64,000 nucleotides of DNA from JAIVGV01 sp032229975. GTDB lineage: Bacteria > Acidobacteriota > Blastocatellia > Pyrinomonadales > Pyrinomonadaceae. Made by a program: the position numbers and the translations under genes. The notes beneath the pieces were generated by a model. It ran no database searches and was not told the DNA's origin. It worked only from the letters and a program-made list of their open reading frames with translations. Below, in pieces: positions 24,343 through 33,096 of this stretch (position 1 is its first letter; each line of letters starts with the position of its first letter). The stretch lies in assembly GCA_032229975.1 (NCBI GenBank), contig JAVXVG010000028.1, positions 1 through 64,000 of the forward strand, given 5' to 3'.

Positions 24343-25133
24343 ACACCCGTGTAAGAGACGTTCTTCATGTTCGCACGCGAAGGCGTCTGCCCGCGCGCGC
24401 CGAACGTGACGGGATCGATCGCAACCATGCGCTGCGCCCCGTGCAAGTCTTTGAACATTGCTTCAAGTCTGCGCTCCGGCGTCATCAACGGAAGCGGGAT
24501 CGGCGTGCCCACGAAGATAGGCGACCCTTTCACGTCCGAGACGTGCGTTTCGAGTTGGCCCGCGCCCGGCTGCACGCGTGCGAGCTCTTCGAGAGTCTCG
24601 TCCGGCAGTACGAACTTCTCTCGTCGCGGCGCGCGCGACGCACGGACTGTCGTTGGGACGCCCTCGCGTCTCCCGTCTGCGATCTCGACGCTGTTCGACT
24701 GTTCGTGATGATCGATTGCCGCCGACTGCTGCGACCCTGCGTCGTTCGAGTCAATGCTCGTAGCGACCGGCCCCTTCTGCGCATCCGCAATGTTGTTTTG
24801 CGACTCGCTCATGCGGAAGTGAGCAAAGATGCCGAGCGCGAGGACGAGACAGCCCGCGACGGCGAGCCAAGCCGCGCCGGGGACGAACGTGTGCCACGAA
24901 GCGCGTGCGTGCGTCTCATCTTCCGACCTTGCGATGCGCGCGCGCAGTCGAAATTCAAAGTCGGCGGGCGCATCGACGCGCACGAGTCCGGCGACGAGCC
25001 CACGCAACGCTTCGCGCTCCGCGCGGAAGGCGCGACACGAATCGCACGAGGCGAGGTGCGCCAAAGCCATCGCGCCGAGTGTTGATGCGTGCCCGGTCTC
25101 TTCAATCTCAGTTCTGAACTTCTTGCAACTCAT
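24336..25133 (-). CDS. Membrane-spanning zinc-finger anti-sigma factor
   Basis: A 265-residue protein whose N-terminal 45 residues contain His-x3-Cys-x2-Cys (HLASCDSC) with an upstream Cys in MSCKKF, the anti-sigma zinc-binding domain that clamps an ECF sigma factor. One transmembrane helix follows at about residues 95-115 (AAWLAVAGCLVLALGIFAHF), then a periplasmic region of about 150 residues rich in Ala, Arg and Thr. I choose the ATG at 25131-25133 because GAGGGG precedes it. It lies 20 bp downstream of the sigma gene and overlaps the PDZ gene. Confidence 0.82.
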   Translation of the reverse strand: MSCKKFRTEIEETGHASTLGAMALAHLASCDSCRAFRAEREALRGLVAGLVRVDAPADFEFRLRARIARSEDETHARASWHTFVPGAAWLAVAGCLVLALGIFAHFRMSESQNNIADAQKGPVATSIDSNDAGSQQSAAIDHHEQSNSVEIADGRREGVPTTVRASRAPRREKFVLPDETLEELARVQPGAGQLETHVSDVKGSPIFVGTPIPLPLMTPERRLEAMFKDLHGAQRMVAIDPVTFGARGQTPSRANMKNVSYTGVW

Positions 25134-25153
25134 CTCTTCCCCTCGAAAACTTC

Positions 25154-25816
25154 TCATAGATACTGCTGCAACTTGTCGCGCAAAAACGCGCGCGCGCGAC
25201 TGATGCGCGACTTCACTGTGCCCTCGCTCATCTCAAGGATGCGCCCGATCTCCTCGTAGCTGCGCTCCTCCACGTCTCTCAGCACGAGCGGCACTCGATA
25301 CTTTTCCGGCAGCGTCGCAATCGCGCGTGCGATGGCGGCCCTTCGCTCGTCCTCAATCAACGTCACATCCGCCAAAGGCGCGCGATCAACCGGATCGAGT
25401 TCCGTCGCCTCGTCGAACGTGTCATGCGACTGGAAGAAGCCTGTGAGCGAGACGAGACGGTGACGCTTGCGCTTGCGCAACTCCGTGATCGCCAGATTCG
25501 TCGCGATGCGATAGATGTAGGTCGAGAAAGCATAGGTCGCCTGATATCTCTCCGCCGCGCGATAGACTCGCAGGAAAGTCTCCTGCGCGAGATCGACCGC
25601 CGAGTCGTAGTCGTTCGTCAGTCGATAGACGTAGTTCGTGATCGGATTGCGATAGCGTCGCACCAGTTCCGCGAACGCCGCCTCGTCGCCGACGCGCGCG
25701 GCTTCGAGCAGACTGTGATCGGAGAGCGGCTCAGGCACAGACACTTCGAGCCGCGCCGCCACTGCTGTTGCCGCAGGCGTCAGTGCGAGTTCTTCGATTG
25801 AGCTGATCGCACTCAT
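25154..25816 (-). CDS. ECF-family RNA polymerase sigma factor
   Basis: A 220-residue sigma-70-type factor of the extracytoplasmic-function group. Region 2 is seen at about residues 38-105 (FAELVRRYRNPITNYVYRL, then DLAQETFLRVYRA for -10 recognition). Region 4 is at about residues 160-215 (LPEKYRVPLVLRDVEERSY and EGTVKSRISRARAFLRDKL, the helix-turn-helix for -35 binding). A 30-residue nonconserved leader precedes region 2. The anti-sigma and the PDZ pseudoprotease follow in the same operon, the classical arrangement for a factor released by an envelope signal. Confidence 0.92.
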   Translation of the reverse strand: MSAISSIEELALTPAATAVAARLEVSVPEPLSDHSLLEAARVGDEAAFAELVRRYRNPITNYVYRLTNDYDSAVDLAQETFLRVYRAAERYQATYAFSTYIYRIATNLAITELRKRKRHRLVSLTGFFQSHDTFDEATELDPVDRAPLADVTLIEDERRAAIARAIATLPEKYRVPLVLRDVEERSYEEIGRILEMSEGTVKSRISRARAFLRDKLQQYL

Positions 25817-26144
25817 GCAGGACAGGCGGGCTCGCCTCCATTTCGCGCCGGGCCCGATTCGCGCGAACTTAAACTCACGCGCCCCACGCCGGGAGAAGCC
25901 CGCGCGGATTATACACGCTGCCGCCGCCTCGCCCGCACCGTTACACGCCCGCGCTTACCTCCTTGTTCCCGAATCTTTCGCGCGCCACGACAGTGAAGAT
26001 CGCGCTGGTGCGGCGGATTCTTTTGCAAAACTTTGCGGCGCGCGCGTCTGCTATAATCAGCACGTCACTTCAATTCGCCTTCGCCGAAACTTGAAAGGCG
26101 CGTGCTGGAACGCGCTCGATACTTCATAAGTTTCCGACATCTTT
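25817..26144. promoter_or_regulatory. Divergent promoter region between sigma operon and electron-transfer locus
   Basis: This 328-bp gap contains no credible gene. On the plus strand a perfect extended -10, TGCTATAAT, ends at 26057, about 85 bp before the cNMP/ferredoxin gene; no good -35 accompanies it, as is normal for extended -10 promoters. On the minus strand a perfect TATAAT (25908-25913) lies about 90 bp upstream of the sigma gene, also without a clear -35. Whether the sigma factor itself recognises either is unknown. Confidence 0.55.
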
Positions 26145-28613
26145 ATGCCTCGCGAGATCAAGACGCACGCTACGATCCTTGAAGCCATCGGCAACGCCGA
26201 CTCGATCTCCGAGTTGGTGGAGCGCGACAACGGCCACTTCAAGTACGAACTCGACTTGGAAGTCGTCGCCTACGGGCGCAACTACAATGGCAAGAAAGTA
26301 GGGCCATACGTCCGCCTCTTCGAGTTTGATCCCGGCGAAGAGATTATCCGCGAGGGCGACTGGGGCGGCAACACCTTCTACGTCGTCGTAGTAGGCGTGC
26401 TCGACGTGCTTGTCGCAGATTCGACGGGAGCATCTCACAAGGTCGCAGAGCTGCCGTCCGGCGTGAGCTTCGGCGAGATGTCAGTGCTTGCGGGCGTGCC
26501 GCGCAATGCGACAGTGCGCGTGTCGAAGGCCGCCTCCGCGCGCGTTCTCGAAATCACGCGGCCCGCGCTGCGCCTGCTCCGCAAGCTCCCGCGCTTCGGT
26601 CACTTGCTCGATGTGACCTACCGCGAACATGGTCTCGCGCGCACGCTCCTCGACGTGCGACACGCCACCGACGATGCTTTCGATCCGCAGTTGCTCGCGC
26701 GACTCGGCGACGCCGCGCGCTTCATCGTGTACGGCAAAAATCACCTGCTCCACTCCGAAGGCGAAGAGATCGAGCGCGTCGTCTTCATACGCAACGGATG
26801 GGTGCGTCGCGTTCGCGGCTTGCAGGTCAGCCCCGCCGCCGACATCGCGCACGCGCTCGACGAAGAGTCGCACGCTGACTTCCTCGGCGCGGGCAACTGT
26901 CTGGGTCTCGAAGGAGTGCTGACAGACGCGCGCTGGAATTACACGGCGACTGTGATGGCCCGCACCGAAGCTCTCGAAATTTCCATCGCACACCTGCGCG
27001 CCGATGCGCGTCTGCGCGATGAAGTCCTCCGACGCTTCTCCGACTTCTCGCTCGCCGACGACGACGTGACGCTCGATGCGCCGCAGCAGCTTCCCGCTCT
27101 CGCCGCAGCCGAAAAGGAGATCGCCACGGGGATCATCGACGGCTCGAACCTACTCATCATGGACATGGACTTGTGCGTGCGTTGCGGCAACTGTTCGCTC
27201 GCCTGTCACAAGGTTCACGGCAAGTCGCGCCTGCTTCGTCGCGGCATACACGTCGAGCGGCCCACGCGGATCGGCGGCGCGGCGGATCAACATGTGCTCG
27301 CGCCCTCGGTCTGTCTTCACTGCCAAGACCCCGAATGCCTGACGGGTTGCCCCACCGGGGCCATCGGTCGCTTTAATGATGGACAGATCGACATTGATCC
27401 GAAGACCTGCATCGGCTGCGGCGACTGCGCCGTACAATGTCCATACAACGCCATCACGATGGTCTCGCGCACAGAGCCCGCATCCGAGCCCCGCAAACTC
27501 GGCTTGCGTCTGAGCGACTGGCTGAGCCTCGCACCCGCTCCGCTCCCGCAACCCGTCGTGGAGACCGATAACCTGCTCGCCGTCAAATGCAACCTCTGTA
27601 ATAACACTCCGCTCAACCGGCCCGGCACGCGCAGGCAGGCATACTCGTGTCAGGAGAACTGTCCGACGGGCGCGCTCGTCCGCGTCAATCCGCGCGAATA
27701 TTTTTCCGAAGTCTCTTCGCGCATCGGCCTCATCTTCCAAGATCAGACGCACGCCATCGGTCGCAACATACACAAGCGCGATCCACTCGCGCGCCTCTTT
27801 CACGCGCTCGGCATCACGACGACCGTCGCGCTCACGCTCCTTTCTCTATGGCTGCTCTCGCGCCACGGCTTCGACGGCCGCATCGGCGCAACGTGGCTCA
27901 CGTTTCGTTGGCTGACAGGTCTCATCGGGCTCGTCGGCATCGCCGTCGTCATGACTTACCCCGCGCGCAAACAGGTTTATCGAAGGCGCGCGGGCCCTCT
28001 GCGCTACTGGCTGCTCGCGCACGTTTACGCGGGCGTCGTCGCGGGCATCCTCTTGCTCATGCACGGCGGGCGCGCGAGCGGCGGAATGTTGACCACGCTT
28101 CTCTTGATCTCTTTCGATCTCACCATCGCTTCCGGCCTCTTCGGCATCGCGACATACATCGTCGTGCCGCGCGTGATGACGAGCATCGAGGGCGAGCCTC
28201 TGCTCGTCGAAGACCTACGTCAACGGCGCGACGAGTTGTACAGCCAACTCGCCGAGATCGGTCAACGCGGCGACGCACAGTTGCGCGCGCTTCTCAACGG
28301 GCACGTGCGGCGTCGCTATCTATCTTTCAGTTTCCTGCTTCGTCAGTACCTGCGTCGCGAAGAACTCTCGGCCCTGCACGCCTCGGCGCGCGTGGAGATC
28401 GAGGCGGAAGCGGCCCGACTCGCTGACGCAGACTCGCGCCGCCTACTCTACGAAGCGGTCGAGGCCACCATCACACTGCGACGCGTGGACGCGCTCATCT
28501 ATTTGCATCAGTTGCTCAAGCTGTGGCTCGCGCCGCACGTCGTGGCCACCTCGCTCATGCTCGCGCTCTTGCTCGCGCACATCCTGCAAGTCGTCTTCTT
28601 CGTCGCGCGCTGA
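26145..28613 (+). CDS. cNMP-binding / polyferredoxin / cytochrome b-like membrane fusion protein
   Basis: An 822-residue multidomain protein. Residues about 55-145 form a cyclic-nucleotide-binding domain with the phosphate cassette FGEMSVLAGVPRNATV; a second, degenerate copy follows at about 185-310. Residues 344-505 hold four ferredoxin-type cluster motifs: CVRCGNCSLAC, CLHCQDPECLTGC, CIGCGDCAVQC and CNLCNN with SCQENC, the layout of DmsB/NrfC-type electron-transfer subunits. The C-terminal part has about five transmembrane helices with histidines at positions suited to heme b (LLAHVY, LLMHGG, APHVV, LLAHIL). The simplest reading is an inner-membrane electron carrier whose activity or expression state is tuned by a cyclic nucleotide. 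It opens a locus of multiheme cytochromes. Confidence 0.8.
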   Translation: MPREIKTHATILEAIGNADSISELVERDNGHFKYELDLEVVAYGRNYNGKKVGPYVRLFEFDPGEEIIREGDWGGNTFYVVVVGVLDVLVADSTGASHKVAELPSGVSFGEMSVLAGVPRNATVRVSKAASARVLEITRPALRLLRKLPRFGHLLDVTYREHGLARTLLDVRHATDDAFDPQLLARLGDAARFIVYGKNHLLHSEGEEIERVVFIRNGWVRRVRGLQVSPAADIAHALDEESHADFLGAGNCLGLEGVLTDARWNYTATVMARTEALEISIAHLRADARLRDEVLRRFSDFSLADDDVTLDAPQQLPALAAAEKEIATGIIDGSNLLIMDMDLCVRCGNCSLACHKVHGKSRLLRRGIHVERPTRIGGAADQHVLAPSVCLHCQDPECLTGCPTGAIGRFNDGQIDIDPKTCIGCGDCAVQCPYNAITMVSRTEPASEPRKLGLRLSDWLSLAPAPLPQPVVETDNLLAVKCNLCNNTPLNRPGTRRQAYSCQENCPTGALVRVNPREYFSEVSSRIGLIFQDQTHAIGRNIHKRDPLARLFHALGITTTVALTLLSLWLLSRHGFDGRIGATWLTFRWLTGLIGLVGIAVVMTYPARKQVYRRRAGPLRYWLLAHVYAGVVAGILLLMHGGRASGGMLTTLLLISFDLTIASGLFGIATYIVVPRVMTSIEGEPLLVEDLRQRRDELYSQLAEIGQRGDAQLRALLNGHVRRRYLSFSFLLRQYLRREELSALHASARVEIEAEAARLADADSRRLLYEAVEATITLRRVDALIYLHQLLKLWLAPHVVATSLMLALLLAHILQVVFFVAR

Positions 28614-28637
28614 TTCAGAGATCAACTCGGACACACG

Positions 28638-30059
28638 ATGACAGATCGACTGAGCACTTACGTCGTCACGCGCGAGGATCGCTCGCAAGACCCCGTGACG
28701 TTCGTTGCCGAAGGGCTCGCCATCGGGCGACTCGCAGACTGCGAGGTGAGTCTCAACCATCCAACCGTCTCGCGCCTGCACGCGGGCGTGCGCGAGATCG
28801 ATGGACACTTCTACGTCTTCCACCTCAGCCCCTCGAATTCGACGACGCTCAACGGCAGCCTCGTCGAAGAGAAAGCCGCGCTTGCCGACGGCGATCTCTT
28901 GCAGATCGGGCCCTTCTTCCTCAGCGTCGGCATCGAAGGCGACGCGCTCACGCTTCGCGTCTCATATCAGCCCGCCGTGCGCATCGGCGATGTCGAGTCG
29001 CGCGCCGCCACGCACCGCGAAGCGAGCGCGCCCGTCGAAAGCGTCGCCGCTCTCGATCTGTTCTGGGAGAAGCGCAAGCGCGAGGCGGGCAAGGTATCGC
29101 GGCCTTCGGCGTTGCGACCGCGCACAGCCACGCGTCTCGGCAAGACGCGCCACAACTGGAAGCCCACACGCGATCTCAATCGTCCCTACCCCTTCGCGCT
29201 TTTCACTTGGGCCCTCGTCGCCGTTGGCTTGCTCACCGCCGTCGCAGCCTTCGGCTACACAAATGCCTTCGCGCCCGCGCCGCTCTCCGATGCACACGCA
29301 CGCGCGTCGCTTGCCGTCGCGCCGTCAATCGCCAGACAGCCAAACGCAAACTCGTGCACGACCTGTCACTCAGTTTCGCGGACGATGAATGAGAGCTGCG
29401 CGTCTTGTCACAGCACGGAAGCGTTCGATGCGAAGACTTCCGACGCGCACGTCGCCGCAGGGATCGGTTGCACGGCCTGCCACGCAGAGCATCGCGGCAG
29501 AGACTTCCGCGCATCCGTCGCGCCTCTCAGCGCAGACTTCCAACCACGCGTCTCGCGTGAGGAGACCTGTGCGGGTTGTCATGCCGACGCGAACAAGAAG
29601 ACTTACAACGGTCGCGCGGTTCACACGCCGCACGGCGGCACATTCGGCTATCCGGTCGCTAATGGTCAGTGGACTTGGAAGGGCCTGAGCTATACAGAAA
29701 CGCGGAGCGAACCTGAAGAGGTGCGAAAACTTTTGAGCAGCGTGAAGGCGACGAGCGAGGACGAGCGTCGCAGCGTCGAGTTTCATGCGTTGCACTTGCA
29801 TCGCGTGCGCGCGGTTGCGGGCATCAAGGGCAATGAGGCAGGCGAGCTGACCTGTTCGAGTTGCCACAAGTCGCTCGGCGCGTCGCTCGACCGCGCGACG
29901 CCGCGCACGACCTGCATCGCCTGTCACGGTGGCTTGAGCGACGAGCGAACCGGACGTGCGATCATCCCGTCAAACGCGCCGAACTGCGTCTCCTGTCACG
30001 CGCAGCACACGGGCGACGCGCGACGTTGGGCCGCGTCGCTGCTTGTGGGCCGGCAGTGA
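28638..30059 (+). CDS. FHA-domain heptaheme cytochrome c
   Basis: A 473-residue protein with an N-terminal FHA domain (residues about 8-100), including IGRLADCEVSLNHPTVSRLH, in which the GR and SRxH residues bind phosphothreonine peptides. A basic linker and one transmembrane helix at about residues 183-207 follow. The C-terminal half has seven CxxCH heme motifs (CTTCH, CASCH, CTACH, CAGCH, CSSCH, CIACH, CVSCH; residues 240-454). The expected topology is FHA in the cytoplasm and hemes in the periplasm. The protein begins 24 bp after the polyferredoxin gene and precedes the flavoprotein gene by 27 bp, so all three form one operon. Confidence 0.85.
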   Translation: MTDRLSTYVVTREDRSQDPVTFVAEGLAIGRLADCEVSLNHPTVSRLHAGVREIDGHFYVFHLSPSNSTTLNGSLVEEKAALADGDLLQIGPFFLSVGIEGDALTLRVSYQPAVRIGDVESRAATHREASAPVESVAALDLFWEKRKREAGKVSRPSALRPRTATRLGKTRHNWKPTRDLNRPYPFALFTWALVAVGLLTAVAAFGYTNAFAPAPLSDAHARASLAVAPSIARQPNANSCTTCHSVSRTMNESCASCHSTEAFDAKTSDAHVAAGIGCTACHAEHRGRDFRASVAPLSADFQPRVSREETCAGCHADANKKTYNGRAVHTPHGGTFGYPVANGQWTWKGLSYTETRSEPEEVRKLLSSVKATSEDERRSVEFHALHLHRVRAVAGIKGNEAGELTCSSCHKSLGASLDRATPRTTCIACHGGLSDERTGRAIIPSNAPNCVSCHAQHTGDARRWAASLLVGRQ

Positions 30060-30086
30060 ATTGCGATCCTTAAACAGCATGTAAGA

Positions 30087-31664
30087 ATGTTTCAGCGTAG
30101 TTTCGGACTCAGGCACATGAGAAAGTCTCAGTTGATCATCATACTCGCGTTGCTTGCCGTTCTCTTCGCTGTCAGTCTGCTCGGCGCGCGTGGTTCTGAG
30201 GGAGCATACGGCGGCGTGCCGTGGTACGGGTGGGCCGGTGGCGCATTGCTGATCGCCGCATCGGGGATCGCTTGGGTGTTGCACGATGCGGCACGCGTGC
30301 GACGCGTGCTCGCAAAGCCACCGAATGCGACACGCGAAGAGGTATCGGAGCAGGCGCATCTCTCGGAGGAGTTGCGCGCCAAGTACGATCCGCAGGGGCC
30401 GCGCTACCCGCATCCCGTCATCATCACCGAACGTTGCATCGGCTGTCATGCCTGCGTCGAAGCATGTCCGCACGACGTGCTCGCCGTCGTTGATGGCTTT
30501 GCCACGCCGATTGCGCGCGAGCAATGCGTCGAGGACACGTCTTGTCAGGTTGAATGTCCGGTGAGCCCGAAGGCGTGCATCGTCGTCAACACGACGAAGG
30601 CGATCCCGAAGCGCAAAGTTCCGGCGCGCGACGCGCGTTTCGAGACGAACGTCGCTGGCTGCTATATCGTCGGCGACGTGTCGGGCACGCCGCTCATCAA
30701 GAACGCCGCGAACGAAGGCGCAGACGTGATCCGTCACGTCATCGAAGACCTCGGCCAGTCGCCCGCAGAGCCAAACGCGCAACTCGATCTCGTGATCATC
30801 GGAGCGGGCCCCGCCGGACTGTCGGCCGCCGTGCTCGCGGCGCAAGCGGGCCTGCGCTACGTCGCGATTGAACAAGATAGATTGCTTGCGACGATTGAAG
30901 CGTATCCGGCGAACAAGTACGTCTATTTCAAGCCGGAGACGATGCAGTCGCGCGGAGGCATCGACGTGCCCGGCGCGGGAGCGCAGCGCGAGGCTCTGCT
31001 TGAGACGTGGACGCGGACGATCTTCGAGCGCGGCGTGAAAGTTAACGAGCGCGAAAGCTGCAAGTCCGTGCGACGCGCTGAAGACGGCGACTATTTCACT
31101 ATCGAAACCGAGGCGGGCGTGGCGAAAGAGCCGCGCAAGTACATCGCGCGCCGCGTCGTGCTCGCGCTTGGCAATCGCGGCACGCCGATGAAGCTCGGCG
31201 TCAGGGGCGAAGATTTGCGCGTCGTCATCGATGGACGCGCTGAGCCGAAGGTGCAGTATAGGCTCGCCGATCCGGAGGCTTATAAGCGGAGGCGGATCGT
31301 CGTCGTCGGCGCGGGCAACTCGGCAATCGAAGCGGCAGTCGATCTCGTCGCGCGGCGCGATGGCGATCAAATAACTTTCCGGCCCGACGAAGAGACGAAC
31401 GAGGTCGCGCTCGTCATACGCAGCGACATGAAGAACGATCTGAAGTTCAACAACAAGATGCAGATTTACGATTGCATCGACTCAGGGAAGATCAACGTTC
31501 ACTTCGGCACGGCCATCAAAGAGGTGCGCGCGGGCGAAGTCGTGTTGATGAACGCGCGGACGAAGGAGGAGACTGCGACGATCAAAAACGATCTCGTCTT
31601 CGCCCTCATCGGCGGCGAGCGGCCCACCGAGTTCCTCAAATCAATCGGCATCAAGATCGGCTGA
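30087..31664 (+). CDS. Membrane-anchored ferredoxin / FAD-NAD(P) oxidoreductase
   Basis: A 525-residue fusion. Two N-terminal transmembrane helices (about residues 14-32 and 46-66) are followed by a ferredoxin domain with CIGCHACVEAC and a second set containing DTSCQVECPVSPKAC. The rest is a thioredoxin-reductase-like flavoprotein: FAD motif VIIGAGPAGLSAAVLA near residue 235 and NAD(P) motif VVGAGNSAIEAA near residue 410. The redox CxxC of thioredoxin reductase is absent, so it likely moves electrons between NAD(P)H and the ferredoxin clusters. Proteins of this design occur beside multiheme cytochromes in other Acidobacteriota-like loci as far as I recall. An in-frame ATG at 30117 is an alternative start. 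Confidence 0.8.
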   Translation: MFQRSFGLRHMRKSQLIIILALLAVLFAVSLLGARGSEGAYGGVPWYGWAGGALLIAASGIAWVLHDAARVRRVLAKPPNATREEVSEQAHLSEELRAKYDPQGPRYPHPVIITERCIGCHACVEACPHDVLAVVDGFATPIAREQCVEDTSCQVECPVSPKACIVVNTTKAIPKRKVPARDARFETNVAGCYIVGDVSGTPLIKNAANEGADVIRHVIEDLGQSPAEPNAQLDLVIIGAGPAGLSAAVLAAQAGLRYVAIEQDRLLATIEAYPANKYVYFKPETMQSRGGIDVPGAGAQREALLETWTRTIFERGVKVNERESCKSVRRAEDGDYFTIETEAGVAKEPRKYIARRVVLALGNRGTPMKLGVRGEDLRVVIDGRAEPKVQYRLADPEAYKRRRIVVVGAGNSAIEAAVDLVARRDGDQITFRPDEETNEVALVIRSDMKNDLKFNNKMQIYDCIDSGKINVHFGTAIKEVRAGEVVLMNARTKEETATIKNDLVFALIGGERPTEFLKSIGIKIG

Positions 31665-31711
31665 GCACAAACGTTCGAGCTCATTCGATCTCTTGCTCAC
31701 ACACACGAACG

Positions 31712-31747
31712 AAAGCCGCGCGCGAGATTCAACTCGCGCGCGGCTTT
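31712..31747. terminator. Bidirectional intrinsic terminator
   Basis: A 15-bp perfect GC-rich stem (31712-31726 with 31733-31747) with a 6-nt loop; flanking A's and the following TTTTATTTT make it active on both strands. It separates the plus-strand flavoprotein operon from the minus-strand TPR lipoprotein gene. Confidence 0.85.
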
Positions 31748-31769
31748 TATTTTGAGTCGTGCGATTGAG

Positions 31770-32309
31770 TTATTGCTGATCGAGCCCGTTGTTCGGCACG
31801 GGGCGATTCATCGACTGGTAGATCGAAACGATCTCGTCCATCTTCGTCTTCGCTTCGGCGTTCGCAGGGTCGTAGCGAAGCGCGCGGCGGAAGTCGCCGA
31901 GGGCGAACTTGTAGAGCATCGGCTGCTGCGCGTTGTAATAGACGTTCGCTCGCTCGACGTAAGCTGCGGCAGTGGCCTTCTTGTCGGCGTCGCTCGCCTT
32001 CGACGCTTTCGCCTTCGCCTCTGCCTTCGCGATCTTTGCATCGAGCTCCGGCGTCGCAAGGCTTGGCTTATCAGCCGACGCGGCGGCCGGCCCTGCCGGG
32101 AGCGTGCTCGTTGCGCCGCCGTGCGCCGCCGAGATGGGCGGGACTTCGATGGTCTGCGCGCGATTCTGCGCCGACGCACTCTGCGTCGGGGAAGAGTTAG
32201 AGTCGTTCACGGAAGGCTGCGAAGAACTGCATCCCGCGCAAGCGGCGAGCGCGAAGAGGCTGAAGGTCAGGACGGCGATTGATGTGCGTATGTGGGTCGC
32301 TATTCTCAT
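31770..32309 (-). CDS. Predicted lipoprotein with a TPR-like C-terminus
   Basis: A 179-residue exported protein. The N-terminus is a lipoprotein signal peptide with lipobox-like LFALAAC or, one step later, ACAGC. A long Ser/Ala/Thr/Pro-rich linker (residues about 28-95) follows, and the last 80 residues are helical with a TPR-type repeat (KFALGDFRRALRYDPANAEA). No catalytic motif is seen. It ends the minus-strand cytochrome operon, 36 bp after the tetraheme cytochrome gene, and may serve as a periplasmic scaffold for these cytochromes. Confidence 0.7.
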   Translation of the reverse strand: MRIATHIRTSIAVLTFSLFALAACAGCSSSQPSVNDSNSSPTQSASAQNRAQTIEVPPISAAHGGATSTLPAGPAAASADKPSLATPELDAKIAKAEAKAKASKASDADKKATAAAYVERANVYYNAQQPMLYKFALGDFRRALRYDPANAEAKTKMDEIVSIYQSMNRPVPNNGLDQQ

Positions 32310-32345
32310 TGATGGTTATACCGAATCCAGCTTTGTGGTCGTCGG

Positions 32346-32921
32346 TCACTGGCCGTTGTGACACTGCGCGCAGGTGGTCGGGGCCTTCGAGTCCACCTTG
32401 ATCTTTTTGACTGCCTCGTGGCACGTGTTGCAGTTGTGATGGAATGCCTCTTCGTTCGTCAACGTGATCGCGTCGGACTCTTCGGGGTAAGTCACTTCCG
32501 GGTTCGCGGCGAGACTCGCAGGCTTCTCGCCCTCCTGCGCGTGACAAGAGCGACAGTCTTTAACGGGCTTCGCATCTGCCTTCTCAAGCAGCACGGCGGT
32601 CAACACTTCGTCTCGCTCCGAGGTCTTGAGCACGCCCTTGAGGGCAGACTTCGGCTGATCCGTGTGATGACACTCGATGCAGCCCATCACCGACTTGAGA
32701 TCGGCGCTGTAGTTCTTTGTCGCGTGATTCTCGTGGTTGAAAGGGACGGAGGGCCTGCCCTTCGCGTCTTTCGTCTTCGCGTCCTTATTGAGCACGACCG
32801 TCTTCGGCTGCGCTTTGCCGTCGAAGAGCAGCGAGCCGACAGCGAGCGAGACGCGCGGGCTGACGAAGAGCGAGAGAGAGACGAAGCCGATGGCTGCGGC
32901 GCACGCGAGCGGTTTTTTCAT
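32346..32921 (-). CDS. Periplasmic tetraheme cytochrome c (class III / c7-like)
   Basis: The mature protein follows a clear signal peptide (MKKPLACAAAIGFVSLSLF, cleavage near residue 28). It has four CxxCH motifs (CIECH, CRSCH, CNTCH, CAQCH) plus free histidines in FNHENH and FHHN for axial ligation, resembling the small class III or c7 cytochromes that shuttle electrons through the periplasm. The ATG at 32921 is preceded by GGAGAAG. The frame extends far upstream to 33596 without sense; that extension is the shadow of the next cytochrome gene. A separate promoter lies upstream. Confidence 0.88.
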   Translation of the reverse strand: MKKPLACAAAIGFVSLSLFVSPRVSLAVGSLLFDGKAQPKTVVLNKDAKTKDAKGRPSVPFNHENHATKNYSADLKSVMGCIECHHTDQPKSALKGVLKTSERDEVLTAVLLEKADAKPVKDCRSCHAQEGEKPASLAANPEVTYPEESDAITLTNEEAFHHNCNTCHEAVKKIKVDSKAPTTCAQCHNGQ

Positions 32922-33043
32922 GTGGAATCTTCTCCGGCTGTTGTTCTGATGTTTCAAGCTCTGCGGGACGCGGGGAGAAGAAAACTGCGATAGCACGTCT
33001 CGGACGAGACGACGAATCAATCGGCGGTTTCGAGCCGCGTAGG

Positions 33044-33073
33044 ATATTAAGACCCGCCGCGAATCGTTGTCAA
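33044..33073 (-). promoter_or_regulatory. Predicted promoter of the tetraheme cytochrome gene
   Basis: On the minus strand a perfect TTGACA (33068-33073) is followed after 18 bp by TAATAT (33044-33049, four of six). It sits in the 175-bp gap after the nine-heme gene, so the tetraheme cytochrome and the TPR lipoprotein can be transcribed independently of the upstream operon. Confidence 0.5.
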
Positions 33074-33096
33074 TTTTCCACTCGACCGTTCTTCGA

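Noticed and set aside
29970..31370. A 466-codon open frame on the minus strand
   Set aside because: It is antisense to the flavoprotein gene, has Arg/Asp/His-rich random composition and no domain; a high-GC shadow.
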